Shown here: one piece after another, positions 12,819-24,522 of the stretch
How the letters are laid out: each line of letters begins with the position of its first letter
How positions within the stretch are numbered: the stretch's first letter is position 1
Assembly (NCBI GenBank): GCA_030549205.1
Contig: JAUKTV010000014.1
Coordinates: 1 to 64,000 of the forward strand
DNA: 64,000 bases
DNA from: Apiosordaria backusii
Taxonomy: Eukaryota > Ascomycota > Sordariomycetes > Sordariales > Lasiosphaeriaceae
Direction of reading: 5' to 3'
Notes under the pieces: generated by a model
Told to the model about the DNA's origin: nothing
Database searches by the model: none
What the model saw: only the letters and a program-made list of their open reading frames with translations
Position numbers and translations under genes: made by a program

Positions 12819-13331
12819 CGAGAGACGGGGAGGGAGAGAGGAGAAATAGGTGAGTATACCCATGTACAATACTTTGCAAACGGTGTTGGGCATGTACTAT
12901 CATCATCTGCGGATCACCGCAGTATGTAGAGTTGATTGCTATCCTGGCCGTCTCTGTACGGGAGGTAGCGTACTAGGCAGATTATGTTGAATGAGGGCCA
13001 ATGCGATGTTGAGATCATCATCTCATACGTACAAATAAATCATGCATGTAGATACGCCCGCCCAACCAAATGCTCCATGCCGTGTCGGCTGCGCTGCATT
13101 GCGCTCTCGTTAACACCATGACCCCTCTTTCCCGAAACGCCCTGTTATGTTTTTCTAGTTGAGAAAGAAAACTTGAAAAGAAAAAGAAGAAGAAGAAGAG
13201 AAAGAAAGAAAACCAAAATACCACACCCCTTCCCCAGATTTGTATCAGGCATCGCTGCCGCCCATTCTGCTTCTTTTGTTGAAAAAAACAAATCAACATC
13301 TTGCATGTCAAGACAAAGGGTATCAGCGGTT
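12819..13331. other. Convergent 3' intergenic region
   Basis: This is the shared 3' flank of the converging CDC8 and FOL2 genes. A purine-rich tract occupies about 13163-13215 on the plus strand. No coding region is seen. Confidence 0.4.
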
Positions 13332-14333
13332 TTAACGGCGGTTGACGCCAATCAGGCTCAGAAACTCGTTCCTCGTCTTCTCCTTCCTCTCAAAGCACCC
13401 CAGAACACAGCTGGTGATGGTGGTCGTGGTCGTCTTTTCCACCCCCCTCATGACCATGCACAGGTGGCTCGACTCCATCACCACGGCGACACCCTGAGGC
13501 TTGAGCACCTCCATGATGGCATGGGCCACCTCTTTCGTCAAGCGCTCCTGAATCTGCAGGCGGCGGGCAAACAGCTCGGCAATGCGCGGCAGCTTCGAGA
13601 TGCCAATGACGGCGTTGGACGGAATGTAGCCAATGTGCATCTTGCCAGTGAAGGGCACCAGGTGGTGCTCACACATGCTGAAGACCTCAATGTCCTTGAC
13701 AATGACCATTTCATTGTGGCCCTCCTGAAAGATGGCGCCATTGACGATGTCTCGGACGTTTTCCTGGTAGCCCTTTGTGAGGAAGAGCATGGCTTTGGCG
13801 TAGCGCTCGGGGGTGGCCAGGAGACCTTCCCGGTCGGGGTCCTCGCCGATGCACTCGAGGAGGGTGCGAACGGCGCCCTTCATCTTCACCATGCGCAGCT
13901 CCTTTTGCTCGGGGGACTCGTCTAACCTCTCACGCGTGCCGCGGCTGGGACGGGAGAGGCCGTCAAAGTCGATGACGGGGCTCGGCGAGCGGGTCGATGA
14001 CTCTCCTGCTTCTTCCGCTGTCGGAGCGATCGAGGCCTCAGGGGCCGTCGCCGATGAGGCCGACGTCTTTCTCTTTTTCTTCTTGGGCGTGGGCTCAGGC
14101 TGATCGCGGAAGTCTCGGGCGGGTTTGCTCATGCTGGAGCGTCTTTCTGCGACTTGGCGGGCACCGTTGTTGCCGTTGGTTTTGGCGGCATCTCCGTGTC
14201 CCTCGTCGGCGATGGTGCGCTTCTTCTTGTTGCTGCCATCCTTGCTCTTGGACTTCTTGGTGCGCCTGGGCTCACCGTCGGAGGAGACGCCCGAGGGGCT
14301 GTGGCTGCGCGAGGGAGATGCAAATTGAACCAT
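13332..14333 (-). CDS. FOL2: GTP cyclohydrolase I
   Basis: A single exon of 333 residues. The enzyme converts GTP to 7,8-dihydroneopterin triphosphate, the first step of folate and pterin synthesis. The catalytic domain fills roughly residues 145-333. It includes TPERYAKAMLFLTKGY, the zinc-site motif FSMCEHHLVPF, the segment GKMHIGYIPSNAVIGISKLPRI, and SSHLCMVMRGVEK with the second zinc cysteine. The first ~140 residues are a Ser/Lys-rich, disordered, basic extension (KKKKRKT and similar), which is common in fungal orthologues. The start ATG at 14333-14331 is the first in frame. Identification is secure. Confidence 0.96.
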   Translation of the reverse strand: MVQFASPSRSHSPSGVSSDGEPRRTKKSKSKDGSNKKKRTIADEGHGDAAKTNGNNGARQVAERRSSMSKPARDFRDQPEPTPKKKKRKTSASSATAPEASIAPTAEEAGESSTRSPSPVIDFDGLSRPSRGTRERLDESPEQKELRMVKMKGAVRTLLECIGEDPDREGLLATPERYAKAMLFLTKGYQENVRDIVNGAIFQEGHNEMVIVKDIEVFSMCEHHLVPFTGKMHIGYIPSNAVIGISKLPRIAELFARRLQIQERLTKEVAHAIMEVLKPQGVAVVMESSHLCMVMRGVEKTTTTTITSCVLGCFERKEKTRNEFLSLIGVNRR

Positions 14334-15353
14334 TGCGGTATGGGCGGACGAGATAGATCTGGGTAGGCTATCGCCGTTGAATGGAGAACAATGGGGGAAG
14401 AGGTTGTGTGGTAGACGAGGGATGGATTATCAACGGTTTGTCAGACGATGGAATGGCAGGCCGATGGCGCAGCTGGTCGAGTCAGAAGTGGCAGACTCCG
14501 GTCCCCCTGCTCGGTGAGTTTTTTTCAAGGACCCCGGATTCCAACTCTCTGATTCCTGTGGATACCCGTGGCGGACAACACAAGTCAAAAAGTGCGGTCC
14601 AGTCCAGTCCAGTCCAGATGGAGGGGTCTTGGTTTTACCTACCTATCTTATCGCCATTGACGTCAACTCAGAACTGGGGCTCTGGCAGTGTTTGCAGTGT
14701 TTGCCAATTCGGTGCCACCGCAGGCAATTGATGGGCCTGTACATGTAAAGTTTGGCTGATTTGGCTTAGCATTGTTTTGCGACTCATCGCACTTTATTGA
14801 TCTAAGGTATTGTGTTTGATGAGTTTCCTTTGGCAGACCGAAAACCTCGCTGGGAAAAAATTTGGTTTTCAGTCAATCAATCGGTGGCTTACTTTGCAGC
14901 CACTCGTGCCCCACACCCTCCCCGTTTGGCGATGCGGGGCAGAAGTGGGCTCCACCCGTGACGATGAAGCAGGACTTGGCGCAGCTGCAGCACAGACCAT
15001 TCTTTTCTTGCCAGGACCAGGCCAGTTTCCATTTTTGGAGCTTTTTTGAATCTTACGGATAAACTCTTGTCCATTGACCAGGCCATTTTCAAGGTTGCAG
15101 TCTCGTAACCAGTGTGGCTCTGGTGTTAGGTCGAGATATTCGAGACAATTGCCCATTTAAGTCAACAAACAATCGCCGACAGCCACTCTTGAGTTCTCAA
15201 CTGCGTGCACCGTTTAGGACGGCGGTGTCGGCAAACACCAGCCAGTCGGCCTGCCACTTGCAACATCGGAAAGCTTGGACCTCTTCGCGAACGGCGCCGT
15301 CCAATCCAATCTTGTGCTTGGCCGGCAGCACACAGCGACTTGGGTTCTCAACC
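14334..15353. other. Divergent promoter region between FOL2 and TAF11
   Basis: About 1 kb with no coding region. Four head-to-tail AGTCC units lie near 14598-14616. A tRNA A-box-like TGGCGCAGCTGG occurs at 14465-14476 but no tRNA fold follows. Confidence 0.4.
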
Positions 15354-16536
15354 ATGGCTTCATCACCGCCGTATTCACCCTCTCTTTCGCACCCATCGCT
15401 CCCGGCTGCATCCATCCACAACAACAGCGCCACAATGAACAACACACCCAACAAGAAGCGTACCGCCGACGGAGCCAGCGCGCAGTCGCCCGCTCTCAAA
15501 CGTCGCAAGGCCTCTACCATGTCGATTACCTCGATTCCCGGATCTGCCCACCCTCTCCGACAAACCTCGTTCCCCCCGCCAGACGACCTGGCCGGTGCAC
15601 GATCCCCGTCGGTAGATTTCGACGCCATGAGCCACGTCTCGGGAAGCCAAGTCAGCATGAGCGTAGCGGGCCCTCCTAAGAAGAAGCGCGGCCGCAAGTC
15701 CAAGGCTGAGAAGGCACGCGAGCAAACCCCCTCGGTGGTCGGCGGAACGGCCAAATCTACCGCTGGCCCCGGTGGCAGCGTGGTCTCGGGCGCCGGTGGG
15801 AAGAGCACGGCACCCGGCGCAGCGGGGGGCGCAGGCGAGGAAGGAGAGGGCGACGAGGAAGGGGATACAGAGGTGGCCGCTACTGGCGCTGCCCTGACCA
15901 AGGAACAAAAGGAGGAGGAGCACAGACAGAGGGGAATGCTCATTGGCGCTTTCAACGACGAGCAATTTGACAGATTTGAGAACTGGCGAGCGGCCAATCT
16001 GAGCAAGGCTGCCGTGAGAAGGGTAAAGCGCTGCGGCCCTCTCTCTCTCTGCTTTTTTTCCGGGGAAGTCTTGTGCTAACTTATCTTTTTAGCTTGTCAA
16101 CGCTACCATTTCGCAATCCGTCGCCGAAAACGTTGTGATTGGCATGCGTGCTGTGGCCAAGGTGTTCATCGGCGACATCATCGAGAGCGCCCGCAGGGTA
16201 CAAGGGGAGTGGATCGACAAGACGGGGGAAAAACAGACAGATTTGCCGACGCCGCCAGCCACGGCTGCTCCGTCGCCGGCAGCTACGGGAGAAGGGGCCA
16301 GCGTGTCTCAATCTGGACAACTGGAGCTAACCGAGAACAACATGAACAATGCCACGGCGCCTGTTGAGGAGAAGCGAGGGCCGCTGAGACCGGAGCACAT
16401 AAGGGAAGCCATGCGTCGCTACAAGACGGGCCTGGAAGGCGGCGGAGTGGGCATGCAGCAATTATGGCATCAGCAGCAACAGAGCGGTGTCGAACGGTTC
16501 CCCACGCGGACAGGAGGAAGGAAAATCTTTCGTTAG
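15354..16536 (+). CDS. TAF11: TFIID subunit TAF11 (TAFII28 histone-fold protein)
   Basis: Exons 15354-16022 and 16093-16536 give 370 residues. The 70-nt intron GTAAAG...TTTTAG separates AAVRR from LVNATISQS. TAF11 pairs with TAF13 in the TFIID complex. The histone-fold region is clear: MLIGAFNDEQFDRFENWRAA, LSKAAVRRLVNATI, SVAENVVIGMRAVAKVFIGD, then IIESARRVQGEW. A C-terminal helix LRPEHIREAMRRYK closes the fold. The N-terminal half is disordered, with an NLS-like GPPKKKRGRKSKAEK and Gly/Ser/Glu runs. The start at 15354 sits in a strong ACCATGG context; a second in-frame ATG at 15435 (MNNTPNKK) is possible. Confidence 0.93.
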
Positions 16537-16875
16537 GTTATAGGCAACCGGATACAGGACAAGCGTGCATATTTTAGGCGTTGGGTTGATTGTTTTTTTT
16601 TTACAGGCCCCGGGGTGTCGTCAAGCTTACATTAGACATTCTGAGGGAGGGAGGCATCGAGCCGAAGAAGGGCGGGACTTTTGATACCCATCCAAATAAA
16701 GAGAGCACGGGAATAACAGGACTAGTGGGCGTTGCTCTTTTACTTTAACCTTTTGACATTGGGCCTTAATATGGCTCGTTATTTCAGGTGGGCTAAGGGT
16801 TATCGATTATCTAGGCTTCAGGGCACAAATTGCCACTTGCATAATCAAACAACAAAAAGGCCACGTTAAATCTTG
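16537..16875. other. Convergent 3' flank, nothing seen
   Basis: This is 3' DNA between TAF11 and the converging cupin-like gene. A T9 run lies at about 16593. No coding region is seen. Confidence 0.35.
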
Positions 16876-19800
16876 CTAGTCTTCTTCACTTACACATGTA
16901 ACGTGAACCACAACTCCTCCGTACCACACACAGCTCAGCTTACACTCTTGTCCCGGCGACACTTTAAACAGGCCGTTTGGGCCCACGGGAAAATCTTGAC
17001 CACAAAGTTGCACCTTGACGATGCCCTGCGCCACAGAGCATATTCTTGTTCTGGGCTCTTCCTCTTCCTCGTTTGCTGTCGGTGAAGAGGGCCACCAATG
17101 AACGGTTGTTCCAGGCTGGATGGTGAGGAGCTGGAATGAAATCGTAGGGGAGAGAGGAAGAGGGGACGTCACAGAGTGGGAGAGATAGGCGGAGGAGAAG
17201 GCTATATCTGTAAAGAGTGTGTCAGTTGGCTGTTGTTACAAGTAAAAAAGGTTTCGCTTACTATCTGATTCATCTCCTGCCACTGCGCGGATACGGCCCG
17301 GTGCAATCTCCCAGTCGGACATGGTCAAGTGCGGGATCGCTCCTTGGGAGGAAGAAGGCAAGGACGATGATGAGCCTCCTTCAGATCGACGCGAGCTTCC
17401 ACTGGTGAGGCGTGAAGCCGCCTTGGGGCGTTTCGAGGTGGATGACGCTGCCTTCTTCCGCGCTGGTTTCCCAGACTGAGACACGGCCTCTGCGGGCCGT
17501 TTCGAGATTTGTTGTGCTGACTGGGGTGATGATTCAGGTCCTGCCAAACGTCGAGATCTTCTTTTTGATGCCGGCGTGTTTCTGATGAGTTGCGCCCTTG
17601 CTGCCAGTAATACCGCCGGTACGTCCTTTGGGTCCCCTTGCGCCTGTCCACGAATGGGCGTATGGGCGATGGACTCATCACTTCTGCTGCCGCCACTGCT
17701 GCCAGAGTCTCGGTTGCTGTCATTCTTTGCTCGGGCGTTTAGTGCCTTACCGGATTCAGTTCCTGTTTGACGAACGCACTTGTTTTCGGGTTGAAAGAGT
17801 GCTTGTGAGTAGTTCTTGGGTGAAAATACATGTCTCGATGATCTGTTGCTGGGCAGATCAATGACCAGGAAACTTTTGGATCGTGGCAGTGACATATCTG
17901 AAAGGGCTGGGGCTGGGGTCGGGGCCGGGACTGAGGTTGCCTTGGGTTTCCTTGGGGTCATGCCAGATATCAGAGGTCTGTTCTCCATCTTCTTTTTTCG
18001 CCTTGGCTTTCGATGTGGTGCTTTTGGAGGAGCAGTTGCTGGATCGAGGGGCTTGCGTGAGATGACCAGCGCTGGCATCCGGCCTGATCCAGGATCAGGT
18101 AACTGGCGTTTACCAACGATGGACATGGTGCCGTCGCGGTTATCATTGAGGAGAAGGGCTCGGTGGCTTGCCTTTGCGCCGTTAGTACCCACCCTCTGAA
18201 CAGGGGAGAAAGGGGCATCAAGATGGAACGAACACTAAAATGACCTCCGAGAGCCCAAGATTCAGGAAACACGGTTTGACAGTCTCGAATTGGGCATATC
18301 CAGGGGTCCGGATCACCTACCAGAGGTTCGTAACCCTCAGGGAAGAGCGCGCCTGCTCCGGGAATCTTGCGTGGTTCGCCCTCTAGACCTCAATCGCGTT
18401 AGTAGGCGCACCTTGTTTAGAAAGACAGGAAGCAGGAGACGTACCCCATGTGCCTCTCCATTCCGAGTAATGCCGCCCGCCACACATCGTGATAGGATTA
18501 TTCTCGCTTGGCACGCTGCCTTTCTCATTGCCATTATTGCCGCTGTTCGCAACCTCATCTTCTCCAACTCTGTTACAACCAACATGAGATCCTGCTTCCT
18601 GTTCTGACTCAGGAGCAGCCGTTCCCACCACGTGCCTCAACGCGGCCTCTCTCTCTGGCTGCCGTCCGTCCATATTGAGCCCATCTCGTTGTTGAGCTCC
18701 TCCACCGGGAATGGTGGGCCCAGGTACAGATGTCTCTGTGACTGTCGGTTGTCGATCCTGTTTATCCTCGTTTTTGACCTTGACTTGGGGAACTTTCCCG
18801 GCCTGCTGCTTACTTTCGCCCCTAACTTCACGCCCATCCTTGGACGTTTCCTCGCCGTCACTGCTTTCATCGTCCATATCAACACCCCCCAGATCGACTA
18901 CTTCCGCCTCAGGTACTCTCACAGTCCTAACTTTGGGTGGACTAGCTAACCGCCAGATAGACAGCGCCCTCTTTTTTCTCGGACTTCCAGTTTGTGAAGG
19001 CGGCGTAAACTGCCTTGCCTTTGAGCCCAGCGCAGAGAAACCGCCGTTGCCAGGGCCGTTGGCATCATGAGGAGCAAAGGCAACCTTTTTCCCTGTACCT
19101 GTCGCTACGGCTAAGCCCGGGCTTGTCGAAGGCCGCTGTCGTTGTGGGGAATGGAATTGATGAACGGGCGACCTTCTTGCAGAGGCATGCTTGGAGATTG
19201 GTGCATCCAGCGTCCTGGCTAGCGTTAGACCTGGCTCACTCAGCTCGTCTCTTTGCCCGAGTTCGTCCTCACTGTCATCCAGAGTGCCGTGCTCGTACGA
19301 GCGGTGCGCCACGCGTGGAGAGGGGGACCGCGAGACATGTCCTAGCGACCTTCGTTTGGGAGAAGGAAAAGTTTCAGGCGGGGCGTCGAGGGTGCGTTTT
19401 TTACTGATACTTTCTGAGCTATATTCAAGTTGTTCGCCGCCACGGCTTTGTTGTTGTCGGTGTATTCCGGTCCCTAGTTCTACTCTCGAAGTGGTCGAGC
19501 CCCCTCTGATCCCAACAGAAGCTCCCGATTGGAAGCCCACAGCTGCTGGTGATTTGGACGGGCGCTGAAACTGCACTTTGCCCTTGGGTGGGTTTCTATC
19601 ATGACATTCTTCTATTGTTAATGAAATTGTCAGCGTGGCCGCTTGCGAAACGCACGCTACTGAGAAAAATGTACGTACCTTGCCTTTGCTTGGATGGACT
19701 TCTGCTTCGGCTGCCCCTCACCCTACTTCTTTCGCGGGCCTGCTTCAACACCATTTTGTTGTACCTCAAATTCTCGCTGCTAAACACAACCCTCTTGCGC

Positions 19801-19964
19801 GCTGGTGGCGGCGATGGCGATTGTTGCGGCAGCGAGTACCTTCGCGGCAAGGTCAACGAAACAAAATCGTTGGCCTCAGACTCACTGGTCGAAGAAACGC
19901 TCGGTTGGCGGCTGTCACGGCGAACTAGGAAGCGGCCAGGTCTGGTAGCTGTTGGAGAAGGCAT
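16876..19964 (-). CDS. C2H2 zinc-finger plus C-terminal cupin-like nuclear protein
   Basis: Five exons: 19964-19679, 19611-18445, 18382-18234, 18171-17262 and 17207-16876, giving 947 residues. Introns are 54-67 nt; two carry CTAAC/TACTAAC branch points. The donor at 18233 (GTTCGT) is the least canonical, but it is the only choice that keeps the frame and completes the finger. The first ~480 residues are disordered and basic. A C2H2-type finger follows (C514, C519, H532, H537, in PWICPIRDC...LGGHFSASH), then RALLLNDNRDGTMS. After a Lys/Arg-rich linker comes LTMSDWEIAPGRIR and a ~110-residue C-terminal beta-rich segment (ISFQLLTIQPG...VAQGIVKVQL...FPVGPNGLFKVSPGQECKL). The last part resembles cupin barrels such as the C-terminal fold of CENP-C/Mif2. 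The architecture suggests a chromatin protein; the role is unknown. Confidence 0.75.
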
Positions 19965-20341
19965 CGTGAGGAAGGGTGGTGACGGAACCGGACCGAGGGT
20001 GAGTGATTGGTGCCCTGGGTGGCTAAGAACCTATTAAGGAGGTGGTTGTTTCCGAGCACCACGAGATCACAAGACGCGAACATAGAGATACAAACCCGTT
20101 GCTTGTGTAAGTGTTTCCCTTTCAAGATCTTTACATTCCAATCCCCTGCCCACTTGACCCTGATTCCAAATTTGTAAGGTAAACAAGAGACGTCAGAACT
20201 CGTGGAGCCTAGGGAATGAACCACATGCCAGTCCTGTTTGCCACCTTCCTATGCTGCTTTCATCACAACGGTGTCCCGAAAGAATGCTGCCAATTTTACT
20301 GTTGACAATAATGTACAATTCCTCTATCCGTTACACATGGT
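19965..20341. other. Intergenic, no gene seen
   Basis: This short region is the promoter side of the cupin-like gene and the 3' side of MRP7. No feature was recognised. Confidence 0.35.
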
Positions 20342-21494
20342 TTAGGCCTCCACCTTTCCAGAAGCATCTCCCTTCGTCGCATTGGCAGCAGCCTTGGCCT
20401 TGGCCGCAAACGCCCTTCTCTCAGCAATCCTCTTTTCACGGTTCGCCCAGACCCGAGCCTTGTATTCCTCCCTGAGCTGGGCCTTGGCAGCCTTGCGCTT
20501 CTTGATGGCGTTGAAGCTGCACATTCTCTTTCTGCGACGCAGGCGGAACTTGGCTCTTCGGGAATCCGTCTTTTCGGACCCTGGGATTGTCCCAACATCG
20601 CCCACCAGTCGACCAATCTCCCAGTTGCTCTCGCGGTAGCTATAGTCGTCCTGCAGCCTCAGTACGCGGGTGTTCATGCGGACCTCGGCCTCCTTCTTCA
20701 AGCGCTCCTTCATCTTCTCGGCAGCTGCTTGTAAGACCCGTCTCTTGTGGAGTTTCTCCTTGATGAGGGCTGAAATGATGGAGTTGCCGTCTTTGAGGGT
20801 GACCTTCTCCGGCTCCTTGACGGTGGCTTCTACTGGTTCTGGGATTGTTTCCTCTGTCTCTGTTTGCGGAAGACGAGTAACTGCCAGAGGGATTCCGCTG
20901 GGGGAGAGCGCATCGGGGGTGGCCGGGGCCTCTTCGATCTTGCGGGGGACAGCCACAAGGCCGAGCTTCCTACGGCGGGGGGCACCGGGAGGATAGGGGA
21001 GCTTGTCTTCGCGGTTGAAGGTGACACCGATGTACTGGCGCGTTGGGTGGCGGGCAGGGTCACGGTAGTACTTGACGTAGCCAGCGACGGCGGCGTGGAT
21101 GGTGTGGTCCCTTCCGAGGATCGTGTTCTCGCCGGGATGCCAGATCGTTCCGCGCTGCTTGTAGATGATGTTGCCGGGAATAACATATTGGTCTAGCAGG
21201 CGCCAGAGGTTAGCTACCGGCGCAGTCTCCCTGGTCCCATCGCGCCAACATACCACCGGTCTTTTTCGCGCCCATCTTCTTGGCTATTGTCTTTTTGTTT
21301 GGGATCCTGTAGGCACCCTGCGACTTGACCGAAGCATAGCGTCTTCCTTGGACGGCGGCATTGGTTTGCTGTAAAGAGAGCCTTAACCGCGCGAATCGCT
21401 CCTCGAGGCTGGAAACGGCAGCAGCAGTGGTGGTGGTGCGAAGGGTGACAGCAGCCCCTCTCTGAAGGGGCCGCTGCAGCTGTACGAAACTCAT
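20342..21494 (-). CDS. MRP7: Mitochondrial large-subunit ribosomal protein bL27m
   Basis: Exons 21494-21254 and 21192-20342 give 363 residues. The 61-nt intron is GTATGT...CTGCTAG with a GCTAAC branch site. The junction reads AKKMGAKKTG-DQYVIPGNII. The bL27 domain covers about residues 60-145: RRYASVKSQGAYRIPNKK, then YVIPGNIIYKQRG and the GRDHTIHA motif typical of L27. The first ~55 residues, rich in Arg, Thr and Ala without acidic residues, look like a mitochondrial presequence. The long C-terminal extension, rich in Lys, Arg and Glu, is usual for fungal Mrp7. An in-frame ATG lies further upstream at 21677, but the chosen one gives the better presequence. Confidence 0.93.
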
Positions 21495-21842
21495 TTGACC
21501 CTCTGCAGCGGACTGGTCACGGCCAATCGCTCGGTCACTGCTGGAAGGTTGGCGAGGGTTGGACACCGGGGCGACGGCAGCGAGGTATGGACTCAAATGG
21601 ACCTGAGCTCTCGGGCAACACTTGCTCGGCACCGGATGGTTGACTGCCGGGGGTGCAAGTTTTCGTTGCTTAGTCATTCCTCCAGCTCCCGATGCCTGCC
21701 AAGATCAAGCAAGGGCCAGCGGGGCTGATAAGATAAGACTAACACCAGCTGTTCGAATTGGCGATGACCTCAACCTCGAAACGAAACACCTTGTCCATGA
21801 ATTGCGCCAATCTTCACTGAGCACATACCCGACGCAGCCAAA
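21495..21842. promoter_or_regulatory. Divergent promoter between MRP7 and LCL2
   Basis: The two start codons are 348 bp apart and face away from each other, so this short region must hold both promoters. No specific site is claimed. Confidence 0.4.
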
Positions 21843-22298
21843 ATGCGCTCTCTAAGTTTCATCCTACTTGCCCTCGCGACCCTCCTTACGCCCATCTCCG
21901 CCCAGTTTGGCTTCTTTGACCAAATGTTTGGTGGTGGCGGCGGTGGACAGGAGCAACATCACGGCCACGGCCACGGCGGTCACCAGCGTCAGCAGCAGAA
22001 CGCGCCGAGCGATGGAGCGGGCTACCGCGCCCAATACGCCCGCCTTCACTGCGATAACTACCTCTGCCCTGATACTCTTGGTGTGTTGAACTCTTCCGAA
22101 TAGTTCACTCCACAGACATCTGGACTAATACCGTGAACAGCATGCGTCCACTTCCCCCACCACTGCCCTTGCCCGTGGCCCGCGCACGAAGAAAAGGTCG
22201 AGTTGGCCGAGGGCCAAAGGATATGCGTGTCCCATGGAGGCTTCAAGGCTGGCGAGGCGGCGAGAAAGGTCGAATTGGCGCGCAAGGGACTGCTTTGA
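21843..22298 (+). CDS. LCL2: Long chronological lifespan protein 2 homologue, secretory-pathway protein
   Basis: Exons 21843-22080 and 22141-22298 give 131 residues. The 60-nt intron GTGTGT...GAACAG falls within NYLCPDTL-ACVHFPHHC. The first 20 residues are a signal peptide ending PISA before QFGFFDQMF. A Gly/His/Gln-rich linker follows (GGGGGG and a run of GH repeats), then the conserved cysteine region LHCDNYLCPDTLACVHFPHHCPCPW and the C-terminal GGFKAGEAARKVELARKGLL. This is the diagnostic Lcl2 pattern. The yeast protein is linked to chronological lifespan and probably to ER-associated processes; its biochemical role is not established. Confidence 0.92.
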
Positions 22299-22709
22299 AG
22301 TTGGCTACCGAACATTAAATACAAACAAAAGCATGGATCGCGACATCTCGTACAACTATTAGTCTGGAGGCAACGGGACAGGCACGGAAAATAGACAGGT
22401 GTGCTGGGAGCGAGACAGTGGAGATTGGTAGTAATGATATCGCTGTATACAACTCGATAACGCCCAATGAAAGCGATAAAATCGATGCATGGACCGACCA
22501 TAGATAAGAACCCCCTCCATAGCAAAACACGCATAAAGCCATCGGTTCCCCCATTTCCAGTAATAACATACTCCAGCCAGGCCCTGATTCAGCAACCAAC
22601 AAACCGCCAATGCAAACATGGTCCCTCAGCCGCCTAAACCTCGTCACGATTCATCACTTCATTCCATCATGAAAAGGCAAAAGAAACAGAAAAAACAGCT
22701 TTCAGTTCT
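22299..22709. other. Convergent 3' intergenic region
   Basis: This is the 3' flank shared by LCL2 and the PP1 inhibitor 2 gene. No coding region was recognised. Confidence 0.35.
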
Positions 22710-23715
22710 CTAGAGTCCCCCATTGACTCTGCCGGGGACTGCAGGAACCGGCGGGACATTCTTTGACTCGTCCTCATCCTCGTCCTCATCTGCTTCGTCG
22801 GCATCTTCCAAGTCCTCGGGATGCCCCAGTAACGAGGCTACATTCTTCATTTCATAGTGCTTCTTCCTGAGCTCTTCAAACTTGCGATGTTTTTCCCTCT
22901 CTTCGGCGGTCATGCCCACCATATACTCCTCCCCATCCGTGTCGTGCGTGCTGCCGTTGCTATCCACATGCACTGCCCTCGGCCTTTTGCTAGCCGAATC
23001 GCCAAATTCGTGCTCGGGGACCTCCTCCTCTGGCTCACCCAGAGACAAGCCAGGGATCTCATCCTCTGCTGACGCGGGAGCCCCACCGGTGCCCGTCTTG
23101 CGCTTGGAGCCATGATGAGTAGGGGGCACACCGTCCACACGGTCCAGATCAATCCCATCTGGATTCAGCGGCTCTGGCATGTCGACGTCTTCATCATCGG
23201 AGGGGTCCTCGGAGGGATCATAGTGCTTGGCGTATGGGGTTTTGGGCTCGTTGATCTTCATGGTAGCGGTGCGCTCTTGCTCCGTTAGGTAGAGGTTGGC
23301 CTCGTCCCATTTGAGGCGCTGGCTCTGCTCTTCCGCGTCGCCGCCATGGGCCGACGACGGGGTACGGGCGCGGATCACTCCCGGGCGGGAGCCGGCGGCC
23401 GACGAGGAGCGACGGTGGCCGGCGTTGTATTGCGTGTTCACAATGGTGAGCTCTTTGGCCTCCTTGGGGGTGAGGGGATGGTCGGGGGTGTGGCTGTGTG
23501 GGAAACCGGGAGTCGGTTGGTCGACGGGCGAGATGGGAGGGGAGCCGCGGTACGAATTCTTCAAAATGCCTGATTGCGTTGAAGCACAGCGGTTAGCATG
23601 GGAGCAGGGACACATGGAGAGAATGAAGAATGAAACACAGGTGCGGGCAAAACATACCCTTTGGCCGCGGAGCATTATGGCTAGGCGGGGTGTGTGATGT
23701 CGGACTCGTCGACAT
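22710..23715 (-). CDS. GLC8: Protein phosphatase 1 inhibitor 2 (Glc8-like)
   Basis: Exons 23715-23658 and 23569-22710 give 305 residues. The 88-nt intron GTATGT...CAATCAG splits the KGILKN motif (PRPKG-ILKNSYRG). Inhibitor-2 proteins bind PP1 through three short segments in a disordered chain, all visible here: KGILK near residue 19, the central KWDEANLYLTEQERTATMKINEPKTPY (given here for its key residues WDE and NEPKTPY), and the C-terminal FEELRKKHYEMKN whose HYE inserts at the PP1 active site. The tail is very acidic. The KTPY threonine corresponds to the regulatory phosphorylation site known in the family. Confidence 0.92.
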
Positions 23716-24522
23716 GGTGCCTTTGTTGTTGTTATTATTGTTCTTGTTGTTGCTGTCTTGACTGGTATGTGAGTCGGTGATTGTGCGTCTCTTTTCTCGG
23801 GCTGTGCAGTGCAGAGTCAGGATAGAGGCGAAGTGGAAGCAAACAGCTCGTCGCAGAAGATGGAAAGAGACGCCTTTCCCGCTGGCAGGTGGCAGGGGGT
23901 GCTTGGGAAAGGTGGGGTGACCTTCTACCTCAGCGGGGTCATCTGCAGTTTTTCCAGGTTGTTTGAAGTGGGTGGGGCACACACTGCCGACCTCAGGTAC
24001 TGAAGTTAACTGAAAGCTCTTGAACAACCTCACGGCACTTATCATTACCTACCTTACCTTACCTTATGTACATGTATACTATGTCAGTCCTGCTTGATTT
24101 TCTAGGAGAAATGCAAGCCAACTAAAAGCTTGTTCTCTCATCCCTTGGATACTCCCTACCGATAATTCCTCCACGAACCCGGCGAGAATACCCGACCTTA
24201 TACATATACTACATCCTCAGCTTAAAGTTACGTCATTACCCTCCCCCGTCATGCACTGGAATGACTTTGCCTGGCCGCAGAGAGGCCCTGCAGTAGAACC
24301 CTCCCACGCACCAAGACGTCACCGTGCTTCCACAGGCACTGCTACTTGTACATACTGTAGGTAGTGTAAATTGTTAAAAAGATCAAGACATTACAGAGAT
24401 TACTAGTGTAAGTGCACACTACATTGGTGTGTAGATCCATATGGATCCGGCCAGCCACATTATCACATCATCTGGAAAGCCCTCTCTCTGGCTCACAAGC
24501 ACGCCGTCACCAAGCAAGGCGA
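23716..24522. other. Intergenic, no gene seen
   Basis: This lies between PP1 inhibitor 2 and the sugar-porter gene. A pyrimidine-rich ACCTT tandem sits at about 24050-24065. An AAC-rich tract in the 5' leader of GLC8 lies at 23727-23760. No coding region is seen. Confidence 0.35.

Noticed and set aside
14460..14520. A-box-like TGGCGCAGCTGG suggesting a tRNA
   Set aside because: No B-box, no anticodon or acceptor stem can be drawn.
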